Positions 8,088-18,062 are shown, counted from the stretch's first letter. The stretch: 64,000 nucleotides of DNA from an uncultured Lachnospiraceae bacterium (GCA_910583605.1 CAJTXN010000006.1:1-64000), one strand, 5' to 3'. Program-made: numbers and translations. The notes: a model not told the origin generated them from the letters alone.

Positions 8088-11000
8088 ATGATTGAGACAG
8101 TTGGTATAATATTATCTTTTTATTTGGATGGAAAATTTAATGAAGAAGTAAGGCAGGAAAATTTTCCGTATCTTTCATGGTCTCCATATGACAGATTAGA
8201 ATTGACACGTATTGAAAAGTTTGATGATTTTTTTAAGAGTCAATTTGAGGACATATGGGACGGTGTAGCACAGCATATGCATTTGATTCCGGAATATCCG
8301 GAGACATTTGTATGGAATGTTGCTGATAATAATACATCCGCTGATATGAAAGATGGGAGAAAATTATTAATTAGCAGGAATAGTGATGATAATAAAGAAT
8401 ATGGACTTAATTGTATTGTTACTGCCAGATTTAATAAAGGAATTAAGAATACGATTGAGTTTAGGAACAAAATATATAGAAAATTAAACGTAATTGTTAA
8501 AAAAGAGTTTCAGATTAAATCTGGGGCTGAAAAATTGGATTGGATAGCCTGTAATTCTTTGGGAGCGGAAGATATGGTTTTCATTTTGCTGGCTGATGAT
8601 ATAGAGACGTTTGGGAAGTTTGTAAATATTATAAAAAATATTTATACTAAAGATAATAAAATGGATTTGTTTTTAACAACTAGTTCTTTTGTGGGTTTTA
8701 ATGATAGTCACTGTGATTTAAATCCAAAAGCAGATTTAATTATCCGATTAAATTGCAAGTCAAGGAAATCTGTTGATAATGTTGTAAAAGAGTTAGAAAA
8801 TGTTCATGTGAATAAAGAGAATATCCATGAATTATTATTAGGAAAGTATATATTAGATGTAAAGGTTCCTTGCGGTAATGATTTATTAAAGAATTTTCAT
8901 CCACAAAACGGTATGTTTAATGGAAACTCAGATTTTTATAAAGAAAACATTAATTCAAGCAGAAGCTATTGGGTTTTAAATACTGAAAATATAAAAGTGA
9001 ATGGATTTGAATTAGACATTGATAGAAATATACAGCAAATAACTTCTGATGAAGAATTCCGCCCCATTAAGTATGAGGGAGATATACCTTTGGTCAGGTT
9101 TGTTTTGAAAGAATATGAAAATATGATAAAATCAAAGAACACAGTTTTATGGAGTAGGATTTTACGTAAGCAGTATGAAGTAGTGGGAAAATTAATCAAT
9201 GAATACAGTGAAAAAAAACAGACGCAGTTGCTGTATCCTCTTCTTAAGCATATACAAAACGTATTGTTGCATATAAAGCAGGCGACGACTCCTGTTGCTG
9301 AGGTACCATATCATAATTATACGTACTCCGGTTCGTATAATGATATTTTGAAAATGTATTATGGGGTCATTTCAACACTGCTTGAATTTGGATATAATAT
9401 GCCGCGGGAGCAAGACACAAGGCAGTATGAAATTATTTTTTGTGTAGATTTTGAATCAACGCAAGATATACATTCTGATATGTATGTAAGTATGGAAAAA
9501 AATTATAAAAAACGGTTTGTAGTGTTTCATTTACCTTTTGAGGCATTTACAGATGTGAAATCAACAGTAGAATATTTGGCACATGAAGTATTTCATTATA
9601 TTGCGCCTCAAAGTCGCATGAAAAGAAATAAAATTTTATTAAACCTTTGGAGTGAAAAAATACTTGCAAAACTGTTTAAAATATTGGAAGAATCTTTTCA
9701 ATTAGATCGAAAGTTATCACAAGAAAATATACAAATTATTGAAGAAGATAAGAAAATTGAAGAAGATATATATGAATTAATTTGTAATAAGATTGAAAAT
9801 TTTGATGAATTGATAATTAATACGTTTATTCAAAAAAGAAAAGATTTTTTTGCCTTCAACAGATTTGCACTAGATATATGTAAAATATACTTAGAGAAAA
9901 TAAAAGTTTCTAATTTTAAGTTTTTTAGATATATTTATGAGGAAAAAATGAATGGAGTAGAGTGTGAAGATAATGAAAAAATATATCTTACAGTTTTTCA
10001 GAGAGTTACGAAAGAGATAAATGACATTTTGTCTTATTATTATTTTTGTGACGAAATGATGAATACAGCATTGGCCATAAAAGAATCTTTTTGTGATATA
10101 AATATGATAGAAATGTTTAATTTAAATTTAGAGCAATATGTAAAAATATTCTTTGATATGTATCTGAGTAAAATAGTATCAAAAAGCCAGAAAAATCATA
10201 GTATGTTAAACTATTCAGATCGAAAAATCAAAATGGGTTCTAAGGAAAAAAGAATGGGACTTGTTTTTGATTATTTTTGTGGAACAGATGATAGCATGAA
10301 ATCTATGATAAAATTTAAACAACTTATTAAATTAAATGAGGATCAGACAAATTTATTTGAAGAATTTAAAAAGTATTGTCTTAATTGTTATTTTCAATAT
10401 TTGAGAGACGAAGTTTTGCTGAGAAAAAAATTTTATGAGCTTTATGGTGGAGTAAAAATATATTGGGAAAATATTGCTGAAACATCTTTAGACATAACGA
10501 ATATTCGTAAAATACTGGAACTTGATGATTCCATAAATAAAAATATAGAATTTATTTCATTCTTTATAAACAAAAATGAATTTCCAAGTATAAAAGAAAT
10601 TACAATCGGTTTTAATAATATCTTTTTTGACACTTTTGGAAAATATAATACATACGGAATAATAGATTTATCAGAATATGTAAATGAGGTATGTAAAGTT
10701 GCGGAAAGAATGAAAGAAGACTCCGTAGGATATCAACAGACATGTTGGTATCGTGGAATGTGTAATGAGGATTTTCTGTCTCTGCCATCATTACATAGAA
10801 TGTTTGATGAGAAAGCAGAAGAAAAGATAAAAATGTCTCCTTATGCATATCAGACAAAGATATTGAAAGACGTATATTTTGAAACTCTTTCTTCTCCTTT
10901 GTTATGGAACAATCAAATGCAGGGAATTATGGAACATACATGTTGTTTGCAGCATTACGGCTTGCAGACAAATTTGCTGGATTTTTCATTGGATATGTTG

Positions 11001-11612
11001 GTTGCATTACATTTTGCTCTTAATCCGGATCGACCGGATGACAGGGAAAATGTTACAAATGGTTATTTTAGACCTAAAGTAATCATATTTAATCCTATTA
11101 GATACAGCAAGGCTATTCAGGCATTAAGAGATGGCGGTATTTTAAAAAATACTTACAATCAGATTTCGCCTGTTCTATTTGATAATTGTGATGATGAAAT
11201 GAAATCATATTTTGTTACGGATATGTCTTCTGAATATACATATGACACCACAAAGCGATTTTTTGGCAAAAACTATTTTCCGGAAAGAAGAATAGACAGT
11301 TATCCGAGACCGGTTGTTATCAGACGTTCAAACTCAAGGATTTTGGCACAGAACGGAACTTTTCTTGCGTATGATTTATATGCGCCAAGGAATTGCATTA
11401 CGAAAAATTTTAATTATCTGGATTTAAATGCCATACAAAATTCTTATTTAGATTTGTTTAATGATAGAACCAGGATAGAAGATGAAAAGTTTTTGGAAGA
11501 GGTTTATATTGACCCGGTATGTATAGATGTATTGAGAAAGCAGTTAGAGATTATTGGAGTAACGACATCTAAAATGTATCCTGAATTGGACAAGATATTT
11601 AATGAGATATAG
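8088..11612 (+). CDS. Giant FRG-domain protein with internal HExxH metallopeptidase-like site
   Basis: A protein of 1174 residues; the ATG at 8088 with GGGAGG upstream is preferred to the ATG at 8067. Visible features: a central LAHEVFHYI, a HExxH zinc-protease motif at about residues 499-503; a long helical Lys/Glu-rich middle (about 510-870); and a C-terminal FRG domain starting at CWYRGMCNEDFLSLPSLHR (Y888-R889-G890) and including LQHYGLQTNLLDFS with the Asp-rich conserved core. FRG domains are widespread in phage-linked and defence genes, but their activity is uncertain. The gene is followed after 41 bases by a PHP-ATPase gene in the same orientation, a clear operon. No transmembrane segment is seen. 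A cytoplasmic effector role in defence is inference. Confidence 0.75.
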   Translation: MIETVGIILSFYLDGKFNEEVRQENFPYLSWSPYDRLELTRIEKFDDFFKSQFEDIWDGVAQHMHLIPEYPETFVWNVADNNTSADMKDGRKLLISRNSDDNKEYGLNCIVTARFNKGIKNTIEFRNKIYRKLNVIVKKEFQIKSGAEKLDWIACNSLGAEDMVFILLADDIETFGKFVNIIKNIYTKDNKMDLFLTTSSFVGFNDSHCDLNPKADLIIRLNCKSRKSVDNVVKELENVHVNKENIHELLLGKYILDVKVPCGNDLLKNFHPQNGMFNGNSDFYKENINSSRSYWVLNTENIKVNGFELDIDRNIQQITSDEEFRPIKYEGDIPLVRFVLKEYENMIKSKNTVLWSRILRKQYEVVGKLINEYSEKKQTQLLYPLLKHIQNVLLHIKQATTPVAEVPYHNYTYSGSYNDILKMYYGVISTLLEFGYNMPREQDTRQYEIIFCVDFESTQDIHSDMYVSMEKNYKKRFVVFHLPFEAFTDVKSTVEYLAHEVFHYIAPQSRMKRNKILLNLWSEKILAKLFKILEESFQLDRKLSQENIQIIEEDKKIEEDIYELICNKIENFDELIINTFIQKRKDFFAFNRFALDICKIYLEKIKVSNFKFFRYIYEEKMNGVECEDNEKIYLTVFQRVTKEINDILSYYYFCDEMMNTALAIKESFCDINMIEMFNLNLEQYVKIFFDMYLSKIVSKSQKNHSMLNYSDRKIKMGSKEKRMGLVFDYFCGTDDSMKSMIKFKQLIKLNEDQTNLFEEFKKYCLNCYFQYLRDEVLLRKKFYELYGGVKIYWENIAETSLDITNIRKILELDDSINKNIEFISFFINKNEFPSIKEITIGFNNIFFDTFGKYNTYGIIDLSEYVNEVCKVAERMKEDSVGYQQTCWYRGMCNEDFLSLPSLHRMFDEKAEEKIKMSPYAYQTKILKDVYFETLSSPLLWNNQMQGIMEHTCCLQHYGLQTNLLDFSLDMLVALHFALNPDRPDDRENVTNGYFRPKVIIFNPIRYSKAIQALRDGGILKNTYNQISPVLFDNCDDEMKSYFVTDMSSEYTYDTTKRFFGKNYFPERRIDSYPRPVVIRRSNSRILAQNGTFLAYDLYAPRNCITKNFNYLDLNAIQNSYLDLFNDRTRIEDEKFLEEVYIDPVCIDVLRKQLEIIGVTTSKMYPELDKIFNEI

Positions 11613-11653
11613 TAACGAGAGGAATATATTGATATGGAAAGGGAAGAAGAAAG

Positions 11654-14311
11654 ATGGCAATAGCGAAATGGTATAAAATAGATTTTCACACGCATACCCC
11701 TGTAAGCAAATGTTTTTCAGATAAGAGTGTAACTGCTGAAAAATGGTTGGAGAAGGCAAAGCAGTCCGGAATGAATGCAGTAGTTGTTACGGATCATAAT
11801 TCCGTTGGTTTTATTGAAGAGATAGAAAAAGTAAAGGGTAAATATGAAAAAGATAATGAATTTGAGGTTTTTTATGGAATTGAATTATGTGTATCAGCTG
11901 ATTTTACACATATATTAATTATTTTTGATGATAAAATGTCTGTTACTGAAATAGAAGATGCGGTAATTAGTAATTTAAAGCTTTATAGAAATGATTGGGC
12001 AAATACAGAAATAAATGTTACAGAAGACAAGCTAAAAGATTTGTGCATGGCACTAAAAAATAGGATTTTTGTTATTCCGGCACATTTTGCCAGCAATAAG
12101 GGATTGGGAAAATGTAATATAAATGCTATTAAAAAATATCAGGAATTTATTGAATTCTCCGCAATCGAAGTAAGAACAGAAGAAGATGAAAAAGAATATA
12201 AAAATAAACTGTCTCAAAAAGTTATCAATTCAGCAGTAGCAATATCCGGTTCAGATAATCCGGATACTAAAAATGAAGCACAACATTCAGTAGAAGGATT
12301 TGGAAAGATGTTTACATGGGTAAAGATGGCAAATTTAAATTTTGAAGGACTGAAACAGGTGTTTATTGATCCGGAACACAGATGTCTTAATTGGCTGGAG
12401 ATTTCCAAATTGGGAGAAAAGTTTAATCCAAATGATATAAACTTTAATTATTTGGCAGGAATAAATTTAAATGGAATTAAACATATGACGGATATGAATT
12501 TGCGTTTTTCACCACATCTTAATTGTATTGTTGGTGGTAGAGGGACAGGAAAATCTACACTGGTTAATGCATTGAATTATGGTTTAAATCCTTCACTTGA
12601 ATTATCTAAATGCAAATTATTAGATAAAACAATAAAGCAAAATGGAAAAATAGATATTTTCTTTAATTTTGGTTCTAATAATCCATATCAAATTACTTCG
12701 GTCAGGGATAAAAAAGAACTGAGTTTTAAATATGAAAATATGGATGGAATCGTTAATGAACCACCGGAATTTAAAGTTGATTTTTATGGACAAAAGGAAA
12801 TTTTTAATTTAGTGGAAGATGAAGAGGACATAAATATTAATCCCAAAAGTCCGCTGGTAAAATTGATTGATGATAAAATTGGTGTTAATCTTAATTTAAT
12901 ATCAGATAATATGAATAATAGTTTAACGGCTGCACTTCAGTTGTCAGAAACGTATAAGTCTAATAAAAAGAAAATAAATGAGTTGGCAACAGTAAGGGCT
13001 GAAATAGAAAAATCAACAGCATTATTGATACAATTTCAGGAAAGTGGATTAGAAAAAGCAAGGAAAGAATATGAAGAGATAAAGAATTTTATTGATTTGT
13101 GTAAAAAAGAGATATCAAATTTAGAAAACTATTTGTCATCTAATTCAGAACAAATGCAGATTAGAATTGATGAATTAGAGACAAAGATTGAGGCTATGAA
13201 GAAATTATCAATTAGTGATGATAAAACAATACTACAACGGGTTAGTAATACATATGGTGAATTAAAAGAAAGTATTGAAAGTAAAAAAACAGTCCTTCTT
13301 GATATACAAGAGGCATTGGAATCCGGAAGTTTATATTCTGATAAAAAAATAAAGGAAATAAAATATCAGGAAGCACTTGTTGCCGTTAACAATACCGGAA
13401 GTGAAAATATTAGAGAAATTCAAGACCGTTTAGAAGATAATAAAAAAAGAGAGAAGGAACTGGAGGAAATTCAAGGAAAACAGGTTATATTAAAGAGCCA
13501 AATAGAGGAAAATATATTGAAATTCATTAAAGCTCGCCTTTTGCTCAGTGAAAAAAGAAGGAAAACAGTTAATTCTTTGGAAATAGATAATATTACAATT
13601 GAAATTGAGCCAATTGCTCATAAAAGTAGATGGAAACAAAGTTTGCAAAAGGAATTGGGAAGAGAAAATACATTTGATGCTGATTTTAAAAAATTATCTG
13701 AAGTCATCTTGTCTCAGGAAAATAATTATGAAATGTATAAGAAATTTCTTTTGTATCTGTTATTATCAGAGGATGGAAAGATAAGCATTTTGATGCCGGA
13801 AATAGCAGATGCAAGGTTTGAAAAGTTGTGGATAGATAAGTGGAAGGGAAATACTTTAAACTCACTTATAAAAATTATACCTGAAGATTTTGTTAGAATT
13901 AAAATGACTGATGAGGATACAGAAATTGATATTAATGAGGGATCACCGGGGCAAAAAAGCGCAGCAGCATTATCTTTTATACTAAGCAGTGGAGAGAATC
14001 CTTTGATAATTGACCAGCCGGAAGATGATTTGGATAACAGTTTAATTTATAATCTTATAGTCAAGTCCATAAGAAAAATGAAGAATAAGCGTCAAATAAT
14101 AATAGTTACGCATAATCCTAATATTCCTGTACTTGGAGATGCAGAAGGGATAATAATCTTAGACCGTAATGCAGAAGGAAAAGTTGATTTTAGAAAAAAT
14201 AAGAAGACAGGCTGTCTGGATGAAGGAATAATTCGTGAAGGCATATGCGAGATTATGGAGGGAGGAGAAGGAGCTTTTAGGAAGAGAGAAGAGAAATATT
14301 TATACAAATAG
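11654..14311 (+). CDS. PHP-domain SMC-like ATPase (TrlF-like)
   Basis: An 885-residue protein. The N-terminal PHP phosphoesterase domain shows DFHTHTPVSKC (metal-binding HTH), TDHNSVGF, IPAHF and SGSDNPD (residues about 8-205). A split ABC/SMC-type ATPase follows: Walker A GGRGTGKST (about residues 294-302), a long coiled coil (about 430-650), signature SPGQKSAAALSF, Walker B NPLIIDQPEDDLDN and the switch-like VTHNPNIPVLGDAE. This architecture matches proteins annotated as TrlF-family ATPases. Such PHP plus coiled-coil ATPases are likely nucleic-acid sensors with nuclease or phosphatase output. It forms an operon with the upstream FRG protein; together they are a candidate two-component defence system. 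Confidence 0.8.
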   Translation: MAIAKWYKIDFHTHTPVSKCFSDKSVTAEKWLEKAKQSGMNAVVVTDHNSVGFIEEIEKVKGKYEKDNEFEVFYGIELCVSADFTHILIIFDDKMSVTEIEDAVISNLKLYRNDWANTEINVTEDKLKDLCMALKNRIFVIPAHFASNKGLGKCNINAIKKYQEFIEFSAIEVRTEEDEKEYKNKLSQKVINSAVAISGSDNPDTKNEAQHSVEGFGKMFTWVKMANLNFEGLKQVFIDPEHRCLNWLEISKLGEKFNPNDINFNYLAGINLNGIKHMTDMNLRFSPHLNCIVGGRGTGKSTLVNALNYGLNPSLELSKCKLLDKTIKQNGKIDIFFNFGSNNPYQITSVRDKKELSFKYENMDGIVNEPPEFKVDFYGQKEIFNLVEDEEDININPKSPLVKLIDDKIGVNLNLISDNMNNSLTAALQLSETYKSNKKKINELATVRAEIEKSTALLIQFQESGLEKARKEYEEIKNFIDLCKKEISNLENYLSSNSEQMQIRIDELETKIEAMKKLSISDDKTILQRVSNTYGELKESIESKKTVLLDIQEALESGSLYSDKKIKEIKYQEALVAVNNTGSENIREIQDRLEDNKKREKELEEIQGKQVILKSQIEENILKFIKARLLLSEKRRKTVNSLEIDNITIEIEPIAHKSRWKQSLQKELGRENTFDADFKKLSEVILSQENNYEMYKKFLLYLLLSEDGKISILMPEIADARFEKLWIDKWKGNTLNSLIKIIPEDFVRIKMTDEDTEIDINEGSPGQKSAAALSFILSSGENPLIIDQPEDDLDNSLIYNLIVKSIRKMKNKRQIIIVTHNPNIPVLGDAEGIIILDRNAEGKVDFRKNKKTGCLDEGIIREGICEIMEGGEGAFRKREEKYLYK

Positions 14312-14330
14312 TTAAGATATCTGTACATGG

Positions 14331-14372
14331 CAGAAATGCACTATATTCTGTGTGTACAGATTTTACTATTAT
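14331..14372 (+). terminator. Intrinsic terminator after the FRG/PHP operon
   Basis: An imperfect hairpin pairs CTGTACATGGCAGAA with TTCTGTGTGTACAG and is followed by ATTTTACTATTATT. It separates the putative defence operon from the XRE regulator and Ter island. Confidence 0.5.
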
Positions 14373-14539
14373 TAGTTAAAAATAGAAAGACAAAGGCATA
14401 CTTTTGTTTAAGGCGTAAAAGATATATTCTAAATTTCGTTTCGTAAAATAAGATGAAATGGTTGCACTATTATAAGAATAAAGTATAATGTTTATAAATA
14501 AGTGAAAAAAATATGAGAGGTAAGAAAAGGAACTGTGAT

Positions 14540-14905
14540 ATGAGTACATATATTAAAAATGTAAATACCTATCTGTCAAAGATGAAAATTAAACAGACAT
14601 TTATCAGTCTGAAGACAGGTATTGATATAAATAAATTATCTCGTATATTAACAGGAACACAGAATATTCCGGCTTCCGATATGGAGAAAATTGCAAATGC
14701 ATTGGGACAAAAAACGGAATATTTTTTATCCGATGTTTTTTTAATACCTGAATATAATAGTTTCTCCGGCAGGGAAATTGCTTTTTATGCAGGAGAACCA
14801 ACCGGGGAGCAGAAAATGTTTGCGCTAAAGCTGACCGATTTGATTGAAAATGTAGACGAAATATTAAGTGCAGAGAACAGATTTATGAATGCAATGATAG
14901 AGTGA
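14540..14905 (+). CDS. XRE-family helix-turn-helix regulator
   Basis: The in-frame ATG at 14540 (AGGAAC upstream) gives 121 residues and starts directly in the DNA-binding domain; 14513 is an alternative start. The helix-turn-helix covers residues about 8-60: KQTFISLKTGIDINKLSRIL, then IPASDMEKIANALGQ. The C-terminal half (about 65-121) is predicted helical and may bind a ligand or form dimers. It sits 50 bases before the TRSP gene, so it is a good candidate for the local regulator of the Ter island. Confidence 0.7.
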   Translation: MSTYIKNVNTYLSKMKIKQTFISLKTGIDINKLSRILTGTQNIPASDMEKIANALGQKTEYFLSDVFLIPEYNSFSGREIAFYAGEPTGEQKMFALKLTDLIENVDEILSAENRFMNAMIE

Positions 14906-14955
14906 TTGGATGAAGTTTGAACTAAAATATACTTATAGGAGGATACACACAGTTT

Positions 14956-16056
14956 ATGTATACAGAAACAGAGTTAGTCAAAATTGCCAAACGGGAAAAC
15001 AATAAAAAAAGGTCCTACCTTGTTGTAAACCGGCTGCAGGGGAAGCACATCCCGGTATCTCCGAAGGAGGCATTTCAAATGTTTGGAGAGCTGGCAGAAC
15101 TGATAAACAAGAGTTATCCGACAGAAAAGTTATTGCTGATTGGCTTTGCGGAAACGGCTACCGCAATCGGAGCGGCCCTTGCCGGGGAGTTGGACTGTTA
15201 TTATATACAAACCACCAGAGAAAATATAGAAAATGTTGATTACTTATATTTTTCCGAATCCCATAGTCATGCCACAGAGCAAAAGCTGGTGAAAGAGGAT
15301 ATAGAAAGTATTATAGATAAGGTTGACCGGATAATATTTGCGGAAGATGAAATTACCACCGGAAATACTATATTAAATATCATCAAAATTTTAGAGCAGC
15401 GGTATTCAGGCAGTGTCCGGTTTGCCGTTGCTTCCATATTAAATGGAATGAATTCGGAAGCCCGGCGCATTTACAGGGAAAAACAGATTGATACACATTA
15501 TTTGGTTCAGACAAACCATGAAACCTATAGTGAAATTGCAGAAACATATAAGGGGGACGGCATTTATCATAAAGCAAATATCAAAGCCAACAGGATGACG
15601 GTTCCGGTTTATTATGCAGAGGGATACAGTAATGCCCGCAGGCTGGTAAAAGGAAAGGATTATATCAATGCCTGTGATTGTTTATGGAATCAGGTAAAAG
15701 AATCTCTGCATTTTAATGTAAAATCCACGTTGGTTCTGGGAACGGAAGAGTTTATGTTTCCGGCATTATATATATCCCGTCAATTAGAATTACTGGGATT
15801 ATCCGTGAAATGTCATTCCACTACCCGGAGCCCCATTGCCGTCAGCAGTGAGCAGAACTATCCGTTCCACGAGAGGTATGAGTTGAGAAGCTTTTATGAC
15901 GGAGAAAGAATAACATATATTTATGATTTGGAATCCTATGAGAATGTAATCATAGTTACGGATGCCAAAGGAGAAACTGAAGAGGGAATCTCGTCATTAA
16001 TCAATTCACTGGAGAAAAGCGGAAATTCTGACATCAGTATAATAAAATGGAATTGA
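14956..16056 (+). CDS. Phosphoribosyltransferase with TRSP domain (Ter biosynthetic module)
   Basis: A 366-residue protein. The N-terminal phosphoribosyltransferase domain carries the PRPP-binding loop FAEDEITTGNTI (about residues 122-133). The C-terminal domain contains CHSTTRSPIAVSSE, the motif that gives the TRSP domain its name. Comparative genomics places these proteins in Ter stress-response islands, where with StiP, HAD and CitE-like enzymes they are proposed to make a nucleoside-like compound. The start at 14956 has AGGAGG 11 bases upstream. The StiP gene follows after about 47 bases, and TerD, TelA and YceG genes are further downstream. Confidence 0.85.
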   Translation: MYTETELVKIAKRENNKKRSYLVVNRLQGKHIPVSPKEAFQMFGELAELINKSYPTEKLLLIGFAETATAIGAALAGELDCYYIQTTRENIENVDYLYFSESHSHATEQKLVKEDIESIIDKVDRIIFAEDEITTGNTILNIIKILEQRYSGSVRFAVASILNGMNSEARRIYREKQIDTHYLVQTNHETYSEIAETYKGDGIYHKANIKANRMTVPVYYAEGYSNARRLVKGKDYINACDCLWNQVKESLHFNVKSTLVLGTEEFMFPALYISRQLELLGLSVKCHSTTRSPIAVSSEQNYPFHERYELRSFYDGERITYIYDLESYENVIIVTDAKGETEEGISSLINSLEKSGNSDISIIKWN

Positions 16057-16103
16057 CGGAAAATATTGAAAGGAAGATGCACCTATGATGTGCATAAACA
16101 GAA

Positions 16104-17153
16104 ATGAGAAGTTCGTATCGCAAAGAAGATGTAATACTATTATTAAAAGATATCACAGGTATGGTAGAACCTCAATCTACAGAGGAAAGAGAACGATTAA
16201 TACAATCGGGAAAACATTACTGTGAAATGCTGCCCTTAGAGTATGTTCCAACGGAAAAATACATGGAGACCTACCGGGATGCATTGAAAAACTATGCGGA
16301 ACCTACGGCGCAGGCGGTGGGAAAGCTGGCAGATAAAATTATAGAGCGAAGGGGAAGAAATGTAGTGCTGGTTTCTCTTGCAAGAGCAGGGATTCCTGTA
16401 GGGATACTGATTAAAAGATATATAAAATGGAAATATCAGTTAGACGTTATGCATTACTCCATATCGATTATCCGGGGAAAGGGAATCGATGAAAATGCCG
16501 TAAACTATATATTAAGACATCATAAGGGAAAAGATATTTTATTTGTAGACGGATGGATAGGAAAAGGTGCAATCTTAAGGGAACTGGAAAAAGATATAGC
16601 CGCATTTGAGCAGATATCCCCGGAACTGGCAGTGATAGCGGACCCTGCCAATATAACCGATTTGTGCGGAACCCATGAAGACATATTGATTCCAAGCTCC
16701 TGTCTGAATTCTACTGTATCAGGGCTTGTAAGCCGGACCTTTTTAAGAGACGATATTATAGGTAAAAATGATTTTCATGGAGCCGTTTATTACGGAGAAT
16801 TAAAAGATTCGGACTTATCCTATGAATTTATTGAAGCCATAGAAAAGGAATTTAGAGAAGAATCCCATATTCGGGAAACCGGGGCAGAGGGCAAAGGAAT
16901 TGACGAAGTTCGGAAAATTGCAGAACACTTCGGTATAGAAGATATTAATCTGGTAAAGCCGGGAATCGGTGAAACTACCCGGGTACTGCTTCGAAGAGTG
17001 CCGTGGAAAATATTAATCAGTGATAAATGCAGGGAAGATATTTCACTGACCCATATCCTGCGGCTGGCAGAAGAAAAACTGGTATCCGTAGAATATTACC
17101 CGTTGCAGCATTACAAGACATGCGGAATCATAAAGCAACTGGCAGATGCCTGA
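16104..17153 (+). CDS. StiP-domain protein with C-terminal Pelota RNA-binding domain
   Basis: A 349-residue protein. Residues about 1-260 match the StiP/phosphoribosyltransferase-like family: LVSLARAGIPVGILIKRY, VMHYSISIIRGKGID and the loop FVDGWIGKGAI. Residues about 270-349 form a Pelota-like RNA-binding domain with WKILISDKCREDISLTHILR and the ending HYKTCGIIKQLADA. StiP members are annotated as cysteine proteases, but the PRTase-like loop suggests a role in the Ter metabolite pathway. The frame cannot start before 16104 because a stop lies at 16095-16097. A better ribosome binding site serves an ATG at 16085 in another frame, so translational coupling is possible. Confidence 0.8.
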   Translation: MRSSYRKEDVILLLKDITGMVEPQSTEERERLIQSGKHYCEMLPLEYVPTEKYMETYRDALKNYAEPTAQAVGKLADKIIERRGRNVVLVSLARAGIPVGILIKRYIKWKYQLDVMHYSISIIRGKGIDENAVNYILRHHKGKDILFVDGWIGKGAILRELEKDIAAFEQISPELAVIADPANITDLCGTHEDILIPSSCLNSTVSGLVSRTFLRDDIIGKNDFHGAVYYGELKDSDLSYEFIEAIEKEFREESHIRETGAEGKGIDEVRKIAEHFGIEDINLVKPGIGETTRVLLRRVPWKILISDKCREDISLTHILRLAEEKLVSVEYYPLQHYKTCGIIKQLADA

Positions 17154-17302
17154 ATACGGGAAGAAAGATAGATTTTGCAACTAACAGTATATTGAAAAAG
17201 AATTTTACAAGTGTTACAATAACAGCAGCAGTCTTTCATGGCATAATGCTATGGTAATATGCGGTAACAATAAATTGCAGATATAGATAGGAGGCAGGTA
17301 AT

Positions 17303-17866
17303 ATGGATTTATTTGACAAGGCAACGAAGGTGGCAAAGGATGTTGGAAACAGTGTTAAAACAACAGCAGTAAATGTAGGGAACTCAATCGGTAATATTAC
17401 AAAGGAGCAGAGTGAACTGGCAGGTTTGAAACTCCAAAAAAATAATATTGACAAGAAACTGAATAGTGCATATGCAGAAATCGGCAGAAAATATGTAGAG
17501 TATATTCAGCAGTGTGATACAGGTGTTGTATTTGATGTGGCGGAGATTATTGAAAAAATGAAGCCGGATTTAGAAAAAATGGCAGATTTGGATGTGCAGA
17601 TTGCAGAAATGGATAACCGGATTAAACAGAACAATCTGGACAGGGAAAGAAAAAAGGCCCAGGAGTTATTTGATTCCGAAAAGAAAAAGCTGGATAAGGC
17701 TCTCGATATGGATATTATCTCAAATGAAGAATACAATGAAAAATTAGCTGCAGCTCAGAAGAAACTGGATAATTTTGAACAACTTAGGAAGATTGATATG
17801 CAGCTTGATATGGGAATTATTACCAAGTCGGAGCATGAAGAAAAAACAAGAAATATATTACGGTAA
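17303..17866 (+). CDS. Coiled-coil protein with tandem SHOCT-like motifs
   Basis: A 187-residue soluble protein, start at 17303 after AGGAGGC. Residues 1-40 are alternating small and charged (DLFDKATKVAKDVGNSV), residues about 75-125 form a Lys/Glu-rich coiled coil, and the C-terminus has two SHOCT-like short motifs: ALDMDIISNEEYNEKL and QLDMGIITKSEHEEK. SHOCT motifs often help oligomerisation. It lies between StiP and a terminator, so it ends the first transcription unit of the Ter island. Function unknown; a phage-shock-like or scaffold role is only a guess. Confidence 0.6.
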   Translation: MDLFDKATKVAKDVGNSVKTTAVNVGNSIGNITKEQSELAGLKLQKNNIDKKLNSAYAEIGRKYVEYIQQCDTGVVFDVAEIIEKMKPDLEKMADLDVQIAEMDNRIKQNNLDRERKKAQELFDSEKKKLDKALDMDIISNEEYNEKLAAAQKKLDNFEQLRKIDMQLDMGIITKSEHEEKTRNILR

Positions 17867-17888
17867 CTATAGTTTCTGATTTACGAAT

Positions 17889-17936
17889 AAAGAGAAATGT
17901 TCAAAATATATTATTTTGTCATTTCTCTTTTGAATT
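17889..17936 (+). terminator. Intrinsic terminator
   Basis: AAAGAGAAATG (17889-17899) pairs with CATTTCTCTTT (17920-17930), followed by a T-rich tail. It closes the TRSP-StiP-SHOCT unit. Confidence 0.75.
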
Positions 17937-17990
17937 TTAATGGATTTATAAGGAATTTTTAAACATATTGCCAATAATTAGAAAAATATG

Positions 17991-18019
17991 TTGACAACTA
18001 AAGTTTTGGATAGTATACT
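17991..18019 (+). promoter_or_regulatory. Sigma-A promoter of the surface-protein gene
   Basis: Perfect TTGACA at 17991-17996, a 17-base spacer and TATACT at 18014-18019. The start codon lies 43 bases downstream of the -10. It is one of the best consensus promoters in the window and suggests high expression of the surface protein. Confidence 0.85.
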
Positions 18020-18062
18020 AACTTCATCTTAACATTAATAAAAATAAGGAGGATAATACAAA

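Noticed and set aside
16085..16240. Short frame at 16085 with a good ribosome binding site before the StiP gene
   Set aside because: The translation (MMCINRNEKFVSQRRC...) has no recognisable content and overlaps StiP in another frame; it may only serve coupling, so it is not listed as a gene.
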